From an uncultured Lachnospiraceae bacterium (GTDB lineage: Bacteria; Bacillota_A; Clostridia; Lachnospirales; Lachnospiraceae), in contig CANOBT010000015.1 in assembly GCA_947564305.1 (NCBI GenBank), forward strand, positions 1 to 64,000: 64,000 nt of DNA, in the 5' to 3' direction. The notes under the pieces were generated by a model that did not search any database, was not told where the DNA came from, and was given only the letters and a program-made list of their open reading frames with translations. Shown piece by piece: positions 52,165-61,970 of this stretch. The position numbers and the translations under genes were made by a program. How positions within the stretch are numbered: position 1 is the stretch's first letter; the number at the start of each line of letters is the position of its first letter.

Positions 52165-52309
52165 ACCTTATTTCCTCCTGACCTTTCGTAACACCGTGCA
52201 GCGAAGTGCACGGCCCCATGAACAGTTACGGCACAGTTTCCCTCTTTTGTAGCACTTTCTCTGCATCTCTTGATTTTTACTCATAATCAGTATACTATAG
52301 CAAAAGAAC

Positions 52310-52325
52310 TGACACAAGTGTGACA
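52310..52325. promoter_or_regulatory. possible operator in the divergent TetR/flavodoxin region
   Basis: TGACACAAGTGTGACA contains ACAC-AA-GTGT arms. It lies about 30 bases before the flavodoxin start, just after TATACTAT, where a repressor could block transcription. Confidence 0.3.
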
Positions 52326-52355
52326 TTTCAATTTCTTAATCGTAAGGAGATTTTT

Positions 52356-52910
52356 ATGAACAAAATAGTTGTAATTTATGAATCCAAATATGGTTACACC
52401 AAACGCTACGCAGAATGGATTGCAGAAGCTCTGTCCTGCCCGGTTTTTGAACGGAAACAGTTTCATCCCAGGAATTTCTCACAGTATGAAGTAATCATAT
52501 ATGGCGGCGGTCTCTACGCAGGCGGCGTAAGCGGCATCAAATTACTGGCCCAGAACCAGAAGTTACTCACCGGCAAGAAGGTAATCCTCTTTACCTGCGG
52601 CCTGTCCGACCCAAATCGGCCGGGAAACATTTCCAATATCCGAAAGTCTCTGGCACAAGTCCTTCCAAAAGAAATGATGGACCATATGCAGCTCTTCCAT
52701 CTGCATGGCGGAATCGAATATTCCCGGTTGAATTTCGTGCATAAGGCTATGATGTCCATGCTTCGAAAAATGCTGTTGAAAAAGGCTCCCCATGAACTCA
52801 GTGATGAAGACAAAGAACTTCTGGCCACCTATGGGAAATGTGTGGATTTCACGGATGAAGAAAGTATACGGCCATTGGTGGAGTCTGCAATGCAGGCGGA
52901 CTCTATATAG
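52356..52910 (+). CDS. flavodoxin-domain protein (HemG/Flavodoxin_5-like)
   Basis: A 184-residue protein: KIVVIYESKYGYTKRYAEWI is the FMN phosphate-binding loop, and VIIYGGGLYAGGVSGIKLLA and KKVILFTCGLSDP are further flavin contacts. It resembles the flavodoxin group that includes HemG-type menaquinone-dependent oxidases, but clostridial members have no proven role. The start at 52356 has AAGGAG upstream. It is divergent from a TetR gene. Confidence 0.85.
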   Translation: MNKIVVIYESKYGYTKRYAEWIAEALSCPVFERKQFHPRNFSQYEVIIYGGGLYAGGVSGIKLLAQNQKLLTGKKVILFTCGLSDPNRPGNISNIRKSLAQVLPKEMMDHMQLFHLHGGIEYSRLNFVHKAMMSMLRKMLLKKAPHELSDEDKELLATYGKCVDFTDEESIRPLVESAMQADSI

Positions 52911-53112
52911 GGAATCAATGCAGACCCTTGAACAATTACTGATAGGACCTTTTTATTACACAGTACACACAATACACAAAAAAGTCTTGACGTTCTTCTT
53001 TTAGAACTGTAAAATATAGATGTATTATTTTTTTGGAATGCATATCGCAATCCAAAAGTACATATAATATTAGTGCTGATAAAGCAAAAGGATTGCAGTA
53101 CTCATGTAGTAC

Positions 53113-53170
53113 GAAAAAGAACGAACCCCCAGAAGTATTTGGGCTACTTCTGGGGGTTCTTCTTCTTTTA
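53113..53170. terminator. strong bidirectional terminator after the second small toxin gene
   Basis: A 15-bp perfect stem GAACCCCCAGAAGTA/TACTTCTGGGGGTTC with a 7-base loop. T-rich tracts follow on both strands (TTCTTCTTTT on plus; GTTCTTTTT on minus). Confidence 0.85.
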
Positions 53171-53208
53171 CGGAGAAGTTAACCGTTTGGGCTAGGTTAC
53201 CAATTATT

Positions 53209-53295
53209 TTATTCATCTCCATCTAACCACTTGCACAGGAAATAAGAACACACACTGGCCATCACAGAGAGAACAAAGGATTGCAGCATACTCAT
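53209..53295 (-). CDS. small hydrophobic toxin-like peptide
   Basis: A 28-residue peptide: MSMLQSFVLSVMASVCSYFL then CKWLDGDE. One membrane helix with an acidic tail, preceded by AAAGGGGG 7 bases before the ATG. The leader on the minus strand contains GGTGGTA/TACCACC (about 53328-53353), and a strong terminator lies 40 bases beyond the stop. This gene plan occurs in clostridial type I toxin loci (holin-like toxins). An antisense RNA could not be placed with confidence. Confidence 0.6.
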   Translation of the reverse strand: MSMLQSFVLSVMASVCSYFLCKWLDGDE

Positions 53296-53518
53296 GAGTA
53301 CACCCCCTTTCCGTTGCCAGTATAGGGGTGGTAACAGAAAAAGTATACCACCTATCCTCCCAATATTCTATGTTAATTTTATGAATTGATTATCTTTTTA
53401 CATCTTAAAATATTCCCCTCAACCATACAAAAACCACACATTTCTATAGTATAATATTCACAACCACCACAAAAACCATCATTTTACACATATTCCTAAA
53501 GAACCGAGGTGAACCTAA

Positions 53519-54193
53519 ATGGCACTGAACTTATTAATCGTAGAAGATGACCGTTCTCTGCGTGAGACCATTGCCGACTATTTTGGAAGCAAGGGCTGGA
53601 AGATTTCCGAAGTCGTCAACGGAGAAGATGCTCTCGAAAAAACAGAACAGGCAACCTTCCAACTCATCCTTCTGGATGTCATGCTCCCCAGGCTAAATGG
53701 ATTTACCGTATGCCGGCGCATTCGAGAGACCAGCGACGTACCGGTCATTTTTATCACAGCCAGGGTCATGGAGGAAGACGAACTGAACGGCTATTCCCTG
53801 GGGGCAGATGATTATGTAACGAAACCCTTTTCCCTGCCGGTCTTATATGCCAAATCCATGTCGCTGATGAGCCGTGTCCGCGGGGAAGCTCCCTTCCGGA
53901 AATTACGCCGCGGCGACTTGGAAGCCGATTTTCGGCTGCACCAGATTCTAGTCCACGGAACTCCTCTGAACCTGGCACCGAAGGAATACGAGATGCTCCT
54001 TTTCTTCATGGAAAATGCGAACCGGATTTTCAGCCGCGAACAGCTTTTGATTCGTTTCTGGGGATATGAATTCGAGGGAAATGAGCGGGTTGTGGACAAC
54101 CACATCAAGATACTTAGAAAAGCAATGATACACAGCAAATGCAAAATACGGACTTTTCGAAAGTCCGGATATTGTCTGGAGGTAGCAGAATGA
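53519..54193 (+). CDS. OmpR-family response regulator
   Basis: A 224-residue regulator: LNLLIVEDDRSLRETIADYF (acidic pair), LILLDVMLPRLNGF (phosphorylated D), VIFITARVMEEDE, DDYVTKPFS; then a winged helix NLAPKEYEMLLFFMENANRI and NERVVDNHIKILRKAM. Its stop overlaps the start of the kinase gene (ATGA), so both are made together. Target unknown. Confidence 0.95.
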   Translation: MALNLLIVEDDRSLRETIADYFGSKGWKISEVVNGEDALEKTEQATFQLILLDVMLPRLNGFTVCRRIRETSDVPVIFITARVMEEDELNGYSLGADDYVTKPFSLPVLYAKSMSLMSRVRGEAPFRKLRRGDLEADFRLHQILVHGTPLNLAPKEYEMLLFFMENANRIFSREQLLIRFWGYEFEGNERVVDNHIKILRKAMIHSKCKIRTFRKSGYCLEVAE

Positions 54194-55983
54194 AACGAAA
54201 AAGAAGCTTTATACACACCTTCGTGCCTGTTTTGACAGGATTTATGACCTTATATCTTGTATTGATGGGCATATCCACATTCCTGATAGAAGATAAATTC
54301 ATGGAAAGTTTTGAGACAAATTATAATACTGCTGTCACTGAGGTCAGGCAAACTATCTGCAAAACAGAAATCGAAAAAAATTGGATAGTACAGGGAAATA
54401 CCAAAGACGCCGCCGCACGCTATAACTCTGTATTAACCAGTAACATGACGAAATCAGACAATCCCTATTTTCAATGTTCCGGCGCACTGTTTGATCAAGA
54501 ACAAAACCTATTGGCACAAAGCAGAAATCTCCTGTCGTTTATAAAGCCCGATGAAAGCCTGGACCCTGATGATTATCCTATAGACAACTACCTAAATAAG
54601 AAAGAACTCAAGGAATTCGCATATTATGTAGAACAGATGCGTACAAATTTTTATCAAAAATTAACCAGAAGCTTTGCGGAAAACGCCATTTCCGGTCCTC
54701 CAACCTACGATGCGCCCTCCATAGACTATCGTATCACCATGGCGTTGCTAAAAGGAAGCGATGTCCCGGCACAGATTCTGGTACAGAAAATAGACTGGAA
54801 CGAAGAGCACAGAACCGAAGCCACCCAAGAACCATCCATTCCGGAAGATATCCTCTGGTTTTCGAATGATATCTGGGATCACAGTACCCTTGTCTGGACA
54901 TGGACAAACCCGGAGATCAAGATTGGCGAAGAACCTCAAAATCATTTTTTTGAGTTAGAAGCTTATCCAGGCTCCGGTTTTCCTTATCTTTCCTACGGAT
55001 ACAAGAGTTGGCTTGCCTGGCAGGAAAATGAATTTCTACAGGAGCTGCAGCTTAACAAGGAACTCTTTTACACGATGCCTAAATATAATGCATCAGCCGA
55101 GGACAATCCGGCTTTCCAGGCAAAAACAAAACGAGTGTCCGAAATTCCCATTGATACGGACGGAACCGTTGCAGGAAGCTATTTCCTCGTGACTGCCGTA
55201 GACTGTCATCCCTGGCTTGCGGCCATGGATTCTATGAAATATTTTTATCTGATTGGGCTTGCCTGTATGCTGACCTGCGCGTGTGTCCTAACCTTCTTCA
55301 TCGGACGCGCCAACCGGCAAAGAGATGCCCTGGAGGAAACCCGGCGTGATTTCACAAATGCCATTGCGCATGAGCTGAAAACTCCTCTGTGCGCAATCCG
55401 TGGATTTGCCGAAAATCTGAAGGAAAATACAGTCGCCGAAAAGCGGGAACATTATCTGGATGAAATCATCCTGAAAACCGAAGAAATGGATGCCCTGGCT
55501 GCGGAAATGATTTATGTTTCCCGGTTAGACTCAGAAAACCTGATTTTGAAAAAAGAGCCTGTCTGCATGAATGAACTGCTCGAAACACAGTTGAAAAAAC
55601 TAAACAGCGAGATTTCAGATAAAAAACTGCAAATTTTATATCAGCCATTGGAAAAGTTCTATGTGACCGGCGACCGTCAGTATTTGGAAAGGGCCGTCTG
55701 GAATCTGTTGTCCAACGCTGCCGCCTACAATGTGGAAAACGGCTGCATCCGTATTGAAACTAGCCGCGAAAAATGCTGGATAGAAAATACCGGCGCGCAG
55801 ATTCCCAAAAATGCCCTCCCTCATATATTTGAAATGTTCTACAGTGGTGAAAATCATTCTGACGACAGGGAAAAACATCTTGGACTTGGCTTGTACCTGG
55901 CGAAAAAAATCTGTACACTGCATCATCTCTCGCTTACCATCCAAAATACACAATCTGGAGTGCGAACAGATATTTCACTCTAA
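54190..55983 (+). CDS. membrane sensor histidine kinase
   Basis: A 597-residue kinase with two membrane spans (about 9-32 and 351-371) around a large extracellular sensor region of some 320 residues. The kinase core follows: [20 protein letters not shown] (H394) and an ATPase domain with [14 protein letters not shown] and [15 protein letters not shown]. No clear HAMP domain is seen. The start at 54190 has GGAGG 7 bases upstream and overlaps the regulator stop codon. Confidence 0.93.
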   Translation: MKRKRSFIHTFVPVLTGFMTLYLVLMGISTFLIEDKFMESFETNYNTAVTEVRQTICKTEIEKNWIVQGNTKDAAARYNSVLTSNMTKSDNPYFQCSGALFDQEQNLLAQSRNLLSFIKPDESLDPDDYPIDNYLNKKELKEFAYYVEQMRTNFYQKLTRSFAENAISGPPTYDAPSIDYRITMALLKGSDVPAQILVQKIDWNEEHRTEATQEPSIPEDILWFSNDIWDHSTLVWTWTNPEIKIGEEPQNHFFELEAYPGSGFPYLSYGYKSWLAWQENEFLQELQLNKELFYTMPKYNASAEDNPAFQAKTKRVSEIPIDTDGTVAGSYFLVTAVDCHPWLAAMDSMKYFYLIGLACMLTCACVLTFFIGRANRQRDALEETRRDFTNAIAHELKTPLCAIRGFAENLKENTVAEKREHYLDEIILKTEEMDALAAEMIYVSRLDSENLILKKEPVCMNELLETQLKKLNSEISDKKLQILYQPLEKFYVTGDRQYLERAVWNLLSNAAAYNVENGCIRIETSREKCWIENTGAQIPKNALPHIFEMFYSGENHSDDREKHLGLGLYLAKKICTLHHLSLTIQNTQSGVRTDISL

Positions 55984-56021
55984 CGTACCATTTCTATATA
56001 AATACGATAGGCGGCTGGCAA

Positions 56022-56053
56022 GCCAGGCGTACATGCCCACATGTACACTTGGC
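56022..56053. repeat. palindromic repeat, copy 1
   Basis: GCCAGGCGTACATG-CCCA-CATGTACACTTGGC: near-perfect 14-bp stem with a 4-base loop. It matches copy 2 at 57562-57593 over GTACATGCCCACATGTACA and the following TTGGCTCGT. Confidence 0.75.
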
Positions 56054-56082
56054 TCGTCATCCTATGGGAATGAAAAAAGCCC

Positions 56083-56324
56083 GCCGCCCTTGCGATTCCC
56101 ACACGCTGACACTGTCCGCCCGACAGCTCGTCCGGGTAGCGGCCCGCATAAGACGCATCCAGTCCTACTTTCTCCAGGAGCCCAGTGACTTTCTCTTTTG
56201 CCGCCACTTTATCCCACTGCCTGGATAAATCCGGCACATAGGAAATGTTTTTCCCACAGTCATATGCGGTAGTTTTCCCACATCCGAAGCGTCCGATAAC
56301 TGTCAGGAATTCTCCCCTGCTTAT
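56083..56324 (-). pseudogene. remnant of an ABC transporter ATPase
   Basis: The minus strand encodes [19 protein letters not shown] (Walker A), then after an abrupt jump [20 protein letters not shown] and [17 protein letters not shown] (ABC signature), and loses similarity after ARA. The Q-loop region between Walker A and signature and everything after the signature, including Walker B, are missing. The remnant resembles nitrate/osmoprotectant-type ATPases. It lies between repeat copy 1 and the end of the SGNH esterase gene. Confidence 0.7.
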
Positions 56325-57502
56325 TTCATAATCTCCGCCAAATCAATCTGCTCCGCTATGGCCGCGCCGCCTGCATCATTCGGATGCAGCCCATCGCCCA
56401 GATGATACTCCTCTTTCATATAAGCAGGGCGTGATTCATCCCGAACTGCCGCATCATAGTCAAAATATCCGTCGTATCCGTTTCCGCCCCGAATCCATTC
56501 ATTGGTATTCACACGGACTTCTTCAAATGCCGAAATCCACTCATCCGGATAGTCCTCATGACCGCATGGGGTGATTGTTGCACCAAAAATTCTAGCATGG
56601 TGTTCATGTGCAGTATCAATGTACTGCTGAAATCCTGCCGTCAATTCGTCTGCCGTAATTCGTTCGTCCGGATGAGCGAATTGGATTGGATGCATAATAT
56701 CATTGATGCCTTCCAACACCAGCACAACATCCACCGTTCCTTCTTTGAATACATCTTCTTCAAAACGTTTGATACCCGCAATGCCAAAATTCACTCCGCC
56801 GCCGTCCGGCAGGACAGTCGCATCATGCAGGACACGATTACCTCCAATCCCACGGTTCAATACCGTCACCAGCCCTGGATAAGCCGCATAAATGCGCTTG
56901 TAAAATGCATTTGTCACATAGGACATATGGGTGATTGAATCTCCAAATGCAGCCACTATTTTCACACGCTCCTCTGTCAGTACCTGAAGACCGGTAAAAC
57001 CATAAAACACAAAATCCTCCTCTGTGTCTTCTTTGGCTGCCCGGCAAGCCTCCTCTATGGAACAATCTGCAAGAACTCCTCCTGACACCTCCGTTCCTGC
57101 CTCACATCTGAAGACCATCGGGCCGATTTTTGATGCAATCGTACAGATGCTTCCAATCTCCTGCTGCTCTTTTATATATGTAGAAACCGCTAATCTTTCT
57201 CCTGCCACGGCAGAGTACTCCAATTCATCACTCCAACACTCTTCTCCTGGTTTCAGCTCTATCACCGGATTCCCATTCCTGTGCAAAAGTGCGGCATCGC
57301 AAATATGACCATTTCGGACTCTTCCTACAGACACACGCGTGAGTATCAGCGTTTTTCGGGAGTATCGATTTGAAAGACGCAGACGTATTTTATTCCCATT
57401 CAGGTTATTGTCAAAAATTACCCGTTGAGTCTGGTGTTCCACATTTTCCAGCGGAACTCCATAGTTAATCGGCAGATAACTAAATGCACTCGCCCATTTC
57501 AT
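56321..57502 (-). CDS. SGNH/GDSL-family esterase
   Basis: A 393-residue protein. The N-terminal 170 residues form a beta-rich domain ([20 protein letters not shown]), then an SGNH hydrolase: [20 protein letters not shown] (S189), [13 protein letters not shown] (G221, N222 block), [13 protein letters not shown] (N267) and [13 protein letters not shown] (D370, H373). All four blocks are intact. No signal peptide. Relatives deacetylate or de-esterify polysaccharides. The start at 57502 has GGAG 7 bases upstream. Confidence 0.92.
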   Translation of the reverse strand: MKWASAFSYLPINYGVPLENVEHQTQRVIFDNNLNGNKIRLRLSNRYSRKTLILTRVSVGRVRNGHICDAALLHRNGNPVIELKPGEECWSDELEYSAVAGERLAVSTYIKEQQEIGSICTIASKIGPMVFRCEAGTEVSGGVLADCSIEEACRAAKEDTEEDFVFYGFTGLQVLTEERVKIVAAFGDSITHMSYVTNAFYKRIYAAYPGLVTVLNRGIGGNRVLHDATVLPDGGGVNFGIAGIKRFEEDVFKEGTVDVVLVLEGINDIMHPIQFAHPDERITADELTAGFQQYIDTAHEHHARIFGATITPCGHEDYPDEWISAFEEVRVNTNEWIRGGNGYDGYFDYDAAVRDESRPAYMKEEYHLGDGLHPNDAGGAAIAEQIDLAEIMK

Positions 57503-57561
57503 GACTTCTCTCCTCCTTGTACTTGCATCCAATCTACAAAGTCAAAAACCTCGCGGCAGCC

Positions 57562-57593
57562 GCCAAATGTACATGCCCACATGTACATTTGGC
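57562..57593. repeat. palindromic repeat, copy 2
   Basis: GCCAAATGTACATG-CCCA-CATGTACATTTGGC: perfect 14-bp stem with a 4-base loop, between the NUDIX and SGNH genes. Copy 1 lies at 56022-56053, so the pair flanks the SGNH gene. Confidence 0.8.
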
Positions 57594-57628
57594 TCGTTGC
57601 CTCGCGGAATAAATTCACAAATCCTCTG

Positions 57629-58348
57629 TCACTCACATCTCTCCTGCAGAATCGTCAACCCCTGTACAATGATTGCTGCATGATCCACCGCAATCATCCC
57701 GCATTCCTTCACCTGAAACGACTCTTCTCTTATCAATCCCATGTGCCTTCTTCGCTCCACAATCGCACAGGTATCCAGATTTTTATCCTGATTCTTCACA
57801 GAGAGCCGATAGGTAGTTATTTCCGTCTCCTGCTGCCCTGCCCCCTGGTAATGTGCTTCACTTTTTACTTTCTCCAACTTCAATTCACACCACACCGCAT
57901 CTGCCGCATCATCCCCCGCATGTGCTTCCAAATCTTTTCCCTGCACCAACGCCATATATGCAGTCGTGATTACGCGTGTCCGCGGATCTCTGTCGTAATT
58001 TCCATAAGCCCCAATCTGCTCCATGGCCAGATTCCCGATTCCTGTCTCCTCCATCAACTCACGCTTTGCGGAATCTTCCAGATTCTCCTCCATATCCACA
58101 AAGCCGCCGGGCAGCGCCCAAAATCCAATACTTGGATGATTACTTCTCTTCACTAACAATACTTTCATTCCATGCAGTTCTTTTGTCAATGGTTCTCTGC
58201 TTGAAAAGATAACCGCGTCTGCGGTACAGCTTGGAGTGCGGTATTTATACGGGTCGTATCCCTCTAAAAATTCCTCCAAAGTCTGACCCGCCCCATTGCG
58301 TTCCCCGGTTCCGTAAAATTTTGACAAGTCCTTTAAAAATGCCGGCAT
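57629..58348 (-). CDS. NUDIX hydrolase
   Basis: A 239-residue protein. The Nudix box is complete: GGFVDMEENLEDSAKRELME then ETGI (GX5EX7REUXEEXGU form). The N-terminal lobe includes TADAVIFSSREP and VLLVKRSNHPSIGFWALPGG, resembling ADP-ribose pyrophosphatase or NrtR-like Nudix proteins. The C-terminal 60 residues (IVERRRHMGLIREESFQVKE) could be a small winged helix, but this is uncertain. A hairpin CAGAAAA...TTTTCTG (58411-58440) lies upstream. Confidence 0.88.
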   Translation of the reverse strand: MPAFLKDLSKFYGTGERNGAGQTLEEFLEGYDPYKYRTPSCTADAVIFSSREPLTKELHGMKVLLVKRSNHPSIGFWALPGGFVDMEENLEDSAKRELMEETGIGNLAMEQIGAYGNYDRDPRTRVITTAYMALVQGKDLEAHAGDDAADAVWCELKLEKVKSEAHYQGAGQQETEITTYRLSVKNQDKNLDTCAIVERRRHMGLIREESFQVKECGMIAVDHAAIIVQGLTILQERCE

Positions 58349-58529
58349 GTTCGTACCTCCCTATTTTATAACTATTTGCAGCGCAGCTAATTTTTATATA
58401 CCATCTTATGCAGAAAAGGCGCAGGTAGCGCGTTTTCTGTATCATAGTACCATATCTTTTTCCAAGATACCATCCCCAATCATACCGTTCATTTTAGAAT
58501 TGTTCTCATTCAGGTCAAGCAGATGTCCC

Positions 58530-61061
58530 TTACTCACACTCCCTCAGCAGTTCCACGATACTCCCCTTATTCCACACCTTATCCGTCATAGCCGAAATCC
58601 CCGCCGTCAACAGCAGGCACAGCGCCGACACCACCACTGCCGGCAGCACAGTAAAATGGTACTTCATAAACCAAATTCCTGAGACATAGCTTTTTATCAG
58701 CGTCACCGATAAAATCGCACTGAACAGAATCCCGACAGCTCCTGCAAATGCCGCGTAAATAGTCCCCTCATAGACCATCAGTTTTTGAAGCTGCTTCCTG
58801 GTCATTCCGATGCTCCTCATAGAAGCGAACTCTCTCTGTCTGGCAATCACTCCGGTCATGATCACATTCATCAAGTTCAGAATCCCGATGCTTCCCAGGA
58901 TGACAGAAACGACAATCCCTATCATATTATAGGTATTCTGCATCACTTTAAATTCCGCCTCGTCTGTCAGTCTGGTCAGGGCGGAAAGTCCGGCCCGTTC
59001 TGCAATCGCGTTCACTTGTTCGTTTACTTCGTCAAAACTGCCTTTCTCCGCATCGAATACACAGCGGATTGGATTGGGCATACTGGGGAACATCTCCAGA
59101 AATACCGGTTCGGCAAATACGATGGATTCATAGCCGCCCATGCTGTAGCTCATATCAAGAGCACCCTCTCCTACGACTGCCATAACCGTGTACTCCCGCA
59201 ATTCTCCCTCAATCTCCGCCTCAATCACATCACCTGCATGGAATTCTTGTTCTTCATAATTATATTGCCCCCAATTATCTAAATACCCTTGCATGATGAC
59301 ATAATTTCCTGTACAAAGTTTTTCATAATCAATCGTTCCTTCGATAACCTTCGTTCTGGCGAGGGCATTTTCGTCGAAACCATACATCATCCTTACCGGT
59401 TCAAATTCCTCACGGCTGCCGGACATCTCTTTCTGATTAATCCTGGTAACTGCAGCCCAATCTTTCCGGCTCTCAGAAGCTTCTTCCGGCTGTATATAGC
59501 AGTATACCCGCCCGAAATCCGTTACATGTTCCAGACTCCTCAAATCCTCTGCCACATTCCTGTCTACAACCTTCAAGTAATCTTCTGAAGCTGATTTCAG
59601 GAAATTTGCATTGGTCACATTAAAATCTGCAACTGCCCGCAATCTGACAAAGGTCTCCTTATCCATGCTCCCGGTATAGTTCAAAACACTGTTGAGCAGC
59701 ACAACACTCATCGAAATGGAGAGCACTACGAGTACGGTCTTTCCTTTATTCCGGCTTAAGTTCCCCACTGCCATAGACAGAATCCGGTTATGGGATTCTT
59801 TTCCCCTTTTTTCCGTTTTCCTGATCTGCTGCGAACCGTGATATTTCAAAGCTTCAACAGGAGATATTTTCCCCGCCATCCTGCCCGGCCGGCTGCAGCT
59901 TACTCTTACGGTAATCAAGGTGAACAGTCCTGCCAGAAGCCAGATCCAAACTGGGGGAACAATGAACGAAGTATCATCTGCCCATGAGGATGCCATGACA
60001 AGCGGAAGCAGCGCATTTCCCAGAAGCCAGCCAAGGATAAGACCTGCCGGAATTCCTGCCGCACTGAGCAGCATCCCCTGCCTCATGACCATATACCGGA
60101 TCTGTTTTGGGGACGTCCCGATTGTTTTAAGCTGCCCGTACAGCCGGATATCTTTTTCCACGGATATCCGGAAAATATTGTAAATAATGAGATATCCTGC
60201 AGCCAGAATCAGCAGCACTCCAATACCGCCGATAAGCAGGGACTCGGGCGATTTGGAATTATAGGATGATGTTTCATAGACCGGGTTCACATGATGAATG
60301 AGGAACCCATCTTCCCCTCTTTTGGCCTCCGGGTCATATCCCATTTTTTCTACCATTCTGTCCAGGTTTTCCTTTATCTCCTTTTCATCAGCAAAGCTTC
60401 CTCTTACGTCATAGCTGTTCTCTTTTAAATATGCATATTCCCCATCACATTTTTCCAAAACAGACTCCACAAAAGGTTCTGAAACCAACATAACCGCAGT
60501 CTGCTCATATTTCATTCCTTCCCAGATTCCGCAGACGGTCATCTGCTTTTCTAACGTATGATTTCCTGCTGTATATTGAAGGGTAAATGTATTTCCAATA
60601 TCATACGGTAATCCTAATAATTCAAGGACTTCCGAATCACAGGCAATCTCACCCTCTTTTTCCGGATAATGCCCTTTTTCCAGTTTTATAAAACTATTTT
60701 CAGCGGCTGTCTCATCCGCCCATCCTGCAATCACATTCACATGATTCAGCTCTGGATTTACCACGTTAGAAACATATCTCTCGATTCCTGCCTCTGTAAA
60801 TTCCGGGTCAGAAACAAGCTGCTGTGCTTCCTCTCTGGTCACATTTTTAATAGATACCATAAATCTGGTGCCGAACTGGCGAAGCGCCTGGTTTTTTATA
60901 GAAATCTGCGACCCTTCCACCACTGTGGTCAGTGCCATAAACAGAACCGCCGTCAATAAGATAGCCAAAACAGCAATTCCATTTCTTCCTCTATTTGCTT
61001 TCAAACAGTTACCTGATAAGATTTTAATAAATTTCCGGTTATTATTTTCTAATATCTTCAT
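58530..61061 (-). CDS. FtsX-type ABC transporter permease
   Basis: An 843-residue membrane protein with two FtsX units: an N-terminal span (GIAVLAILLTAVLFMALTTV), a large extracellular domain, three spans near 275-390 (GVLLILAAGYLIIYNIFRIS), a second single span with another extracellular domain, and three final spans (MIGIVVSVILGSIGILNLMN, AAFAGAVGILFSAILSVTLI). Together with the ATPase gene 82 bases upstream it forms a MacB/BceB-like exporter. Such systems usually give resistance to peptide antibiotics or handle lipoproteins. The kinase-regulator pair upstream probably controls it. Confidence 0.92.
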   Translation of the reverse strand: MKILENNNRKFIKILSGNCLKANRGRNGIAVLAILLTAVLFMALTTVVEGSQISIKNQALRQFGTRFMVSIKNVTREEAQQLVSDPEFTEAGIERYVSNVVNPELNHVNVIAGWADETAAENSFIKLEKGHYPEKEGEIACDSEVLELLGLPYDIGNTFTLQYTAGNHTLEKQMTVCGIWEGMKYEQTAVMLVSEPFVESVLEKCDGEYAYLKENSYDVRGSFADEKEIKENLDRMVEKMGYDPEAKRGEDGFLIHHVNPVYETSSYNSKSPESLLIGGIGVLLILAAGYLIIYNIFRISVEKDIRLYGQLKTIGTSPKQIRYMVMRQGMLLSAAGIPAGLILGWLLGNALLPLVMASSWADDTSFIVPPVWIWLLAGLFTLITVRVSCSRPGRMAGKISPVEALKYHGSQQIRKTEKRGKESHNRILSMAVGNLSRNKGKTVLVVLSISMSVVLLNSVLNYTGSMDKETFVRLRAVADFNVTNANFLKSASEDYLKVVDRNVAEDLRSLEHVTDFGRVYCYIQPEEASESRKDWAAVTRINQKEMSGSREEFEPVRMMYGFDENALARTKVIEGTIDYEKLCTGNYVIMQGYLDNWGQYNYEEQEFHAGDVIEAEIEGELREYTVMAVVGEGALDMSYSMGGYESIVFAEPVFLEMFPSMPNPIRCVFDAEKGSFDEVNEQVNAIAERAGLSALTRLTDEAEFKVMQNTYNMIGIVVSVILGSIGILNLMNVIMTGVIARQREFASMRSIGMTRKQLQKLMVYEGTIYAAFAGAVGILFSAILSVTLIKSYVSGIWFMKYHFTVLPAVVVSALCLLLTAGISAMTDKVWNKGSIVELLRECE

Positions 61062-61143
61062 GACTTGAGACTCCCTTATTCCTTTACAATCTTTTTAATA
61101 TCTTAGCACTGCAGTTCCATCACTTTTACGCACCCGAAGGCTG

Positions 61144-61812
61144 CTACTCCACAATCTTTCCGTCTTCAATACGTATCATCCGGTCTGCAATCTGGGCAAT
61201 CTCAGGGTTATGGGTAATCATAACCAGGGTCTGCCCAAATTCTGTGCTGGTCATTTTCAAGAGCTGTATGACTTCCATGGAGGTCTTGGAATCCAGATTT
61301 CCGGTCGGCTCATCCGCAAGAATAATTGCGGGCCTCGAAGCAAGCGCTCTTGCAATAGCCACCCTCTGCTGCTGTCCGCCGGACAGATTATTCGGAAGGT
61401 TATCCAGCTTTTCTTCCAGATGGAGACGGGAAATGACTTTTTCCATATATTCTTTATCCACTTTATTGCCGTCCAGTTCCACCGGAAGCACGATGTTTTG
61501 ATAGACGTTTAGTATGGGAACCAGATTGTAATTTTGGAATACAAATCCTATATTTCTTCTGCGAAATACAGTCAGCCGTTCGTCATTCATTTTCCCGATT
61601 TCCTTATTTCTAATCTTTACACTGCCGGAATCCGGCACGTCCAATCCGCCCAGCATATTGAGCAGTGTGGACTTTCCACTGCCGCTGGTCCCGATAATTG
61701 ATACAAATTCACCTTGTTCCACAACGATGCTGACTCCGTCCAGCGCCTTGGTGATGTTGGGTTCTGTTCCATAATATTTTTTCAAATCTTTTGCTTCTAA
61801 TATATAGCTCAT
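61144..61812 (-). CDS. ABC transporter ATP-binding protein (MacB/LolD-like)
   Basis: A 222-residue ATPase: Walker A IIGTSGSGKSTLLNMLGGLD, Q-loop FVFQNYNLVPILNV, signature NNLSGGQQQRVAIARALASR, Walker B AIILADEPTGNLDSKTS and the switch histidine in VMITHNPEIA. It is the partner of the FtsX-type permease. The start at 61812 has AGGAAAG upstream. A 13-bp inverted repeat lies between it and the kinase gene. Confidence 0.95.
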   Translation of the reverse strand: MSYILEAKDLKKYYGTEPNITKALDGVSIVVEQGEFVSIIGTSGSGKSTLLNMLGGLDVPDSGSVKIRNKEIGKMNDERLTVFRRRNIGFVFQNYNLVPILNVYQNIVLPVELDGNKVDKEYMEKVISRLHLEEKLDNLPNNLSGGQQQRVAIARALASRPAIILADEPTGNLDSKTSMEVIQLLKMTSTEFGQTLVMITHNPEIAQIADRMIRIEDGKIVE

Positions 61813-61854
61813 ACTTCTTTCCTGCCTTTCCTTTGATGAAATAAGCATATAAAA

Positions 61855-61902
61855 AGATTATCTCAAAATGTTCTCAGAAAAGTAACAAATTTGAGATAAT
61901 CT
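61855..61902. terminator. 13-bp inverted repeat between kinase and ABC genes
   Basis: AGATTATCTCAAA/TTTGAGATAATCT pairs perfectly with a 22-base loop. T-rich tracts follow on both strands (CTTTTTT on plus, TTTTTATATG on minus). It can terminate the two-component transcript or attenuate read-through into the ABC genes. Confidence 0.6.
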
Positions 61903-61970
61903 CTTTTTTCGGCCTCGCCCACATGATAATATAGACGGAAATGTTGTGTCACATCTGTTCCTGCTTCCAT

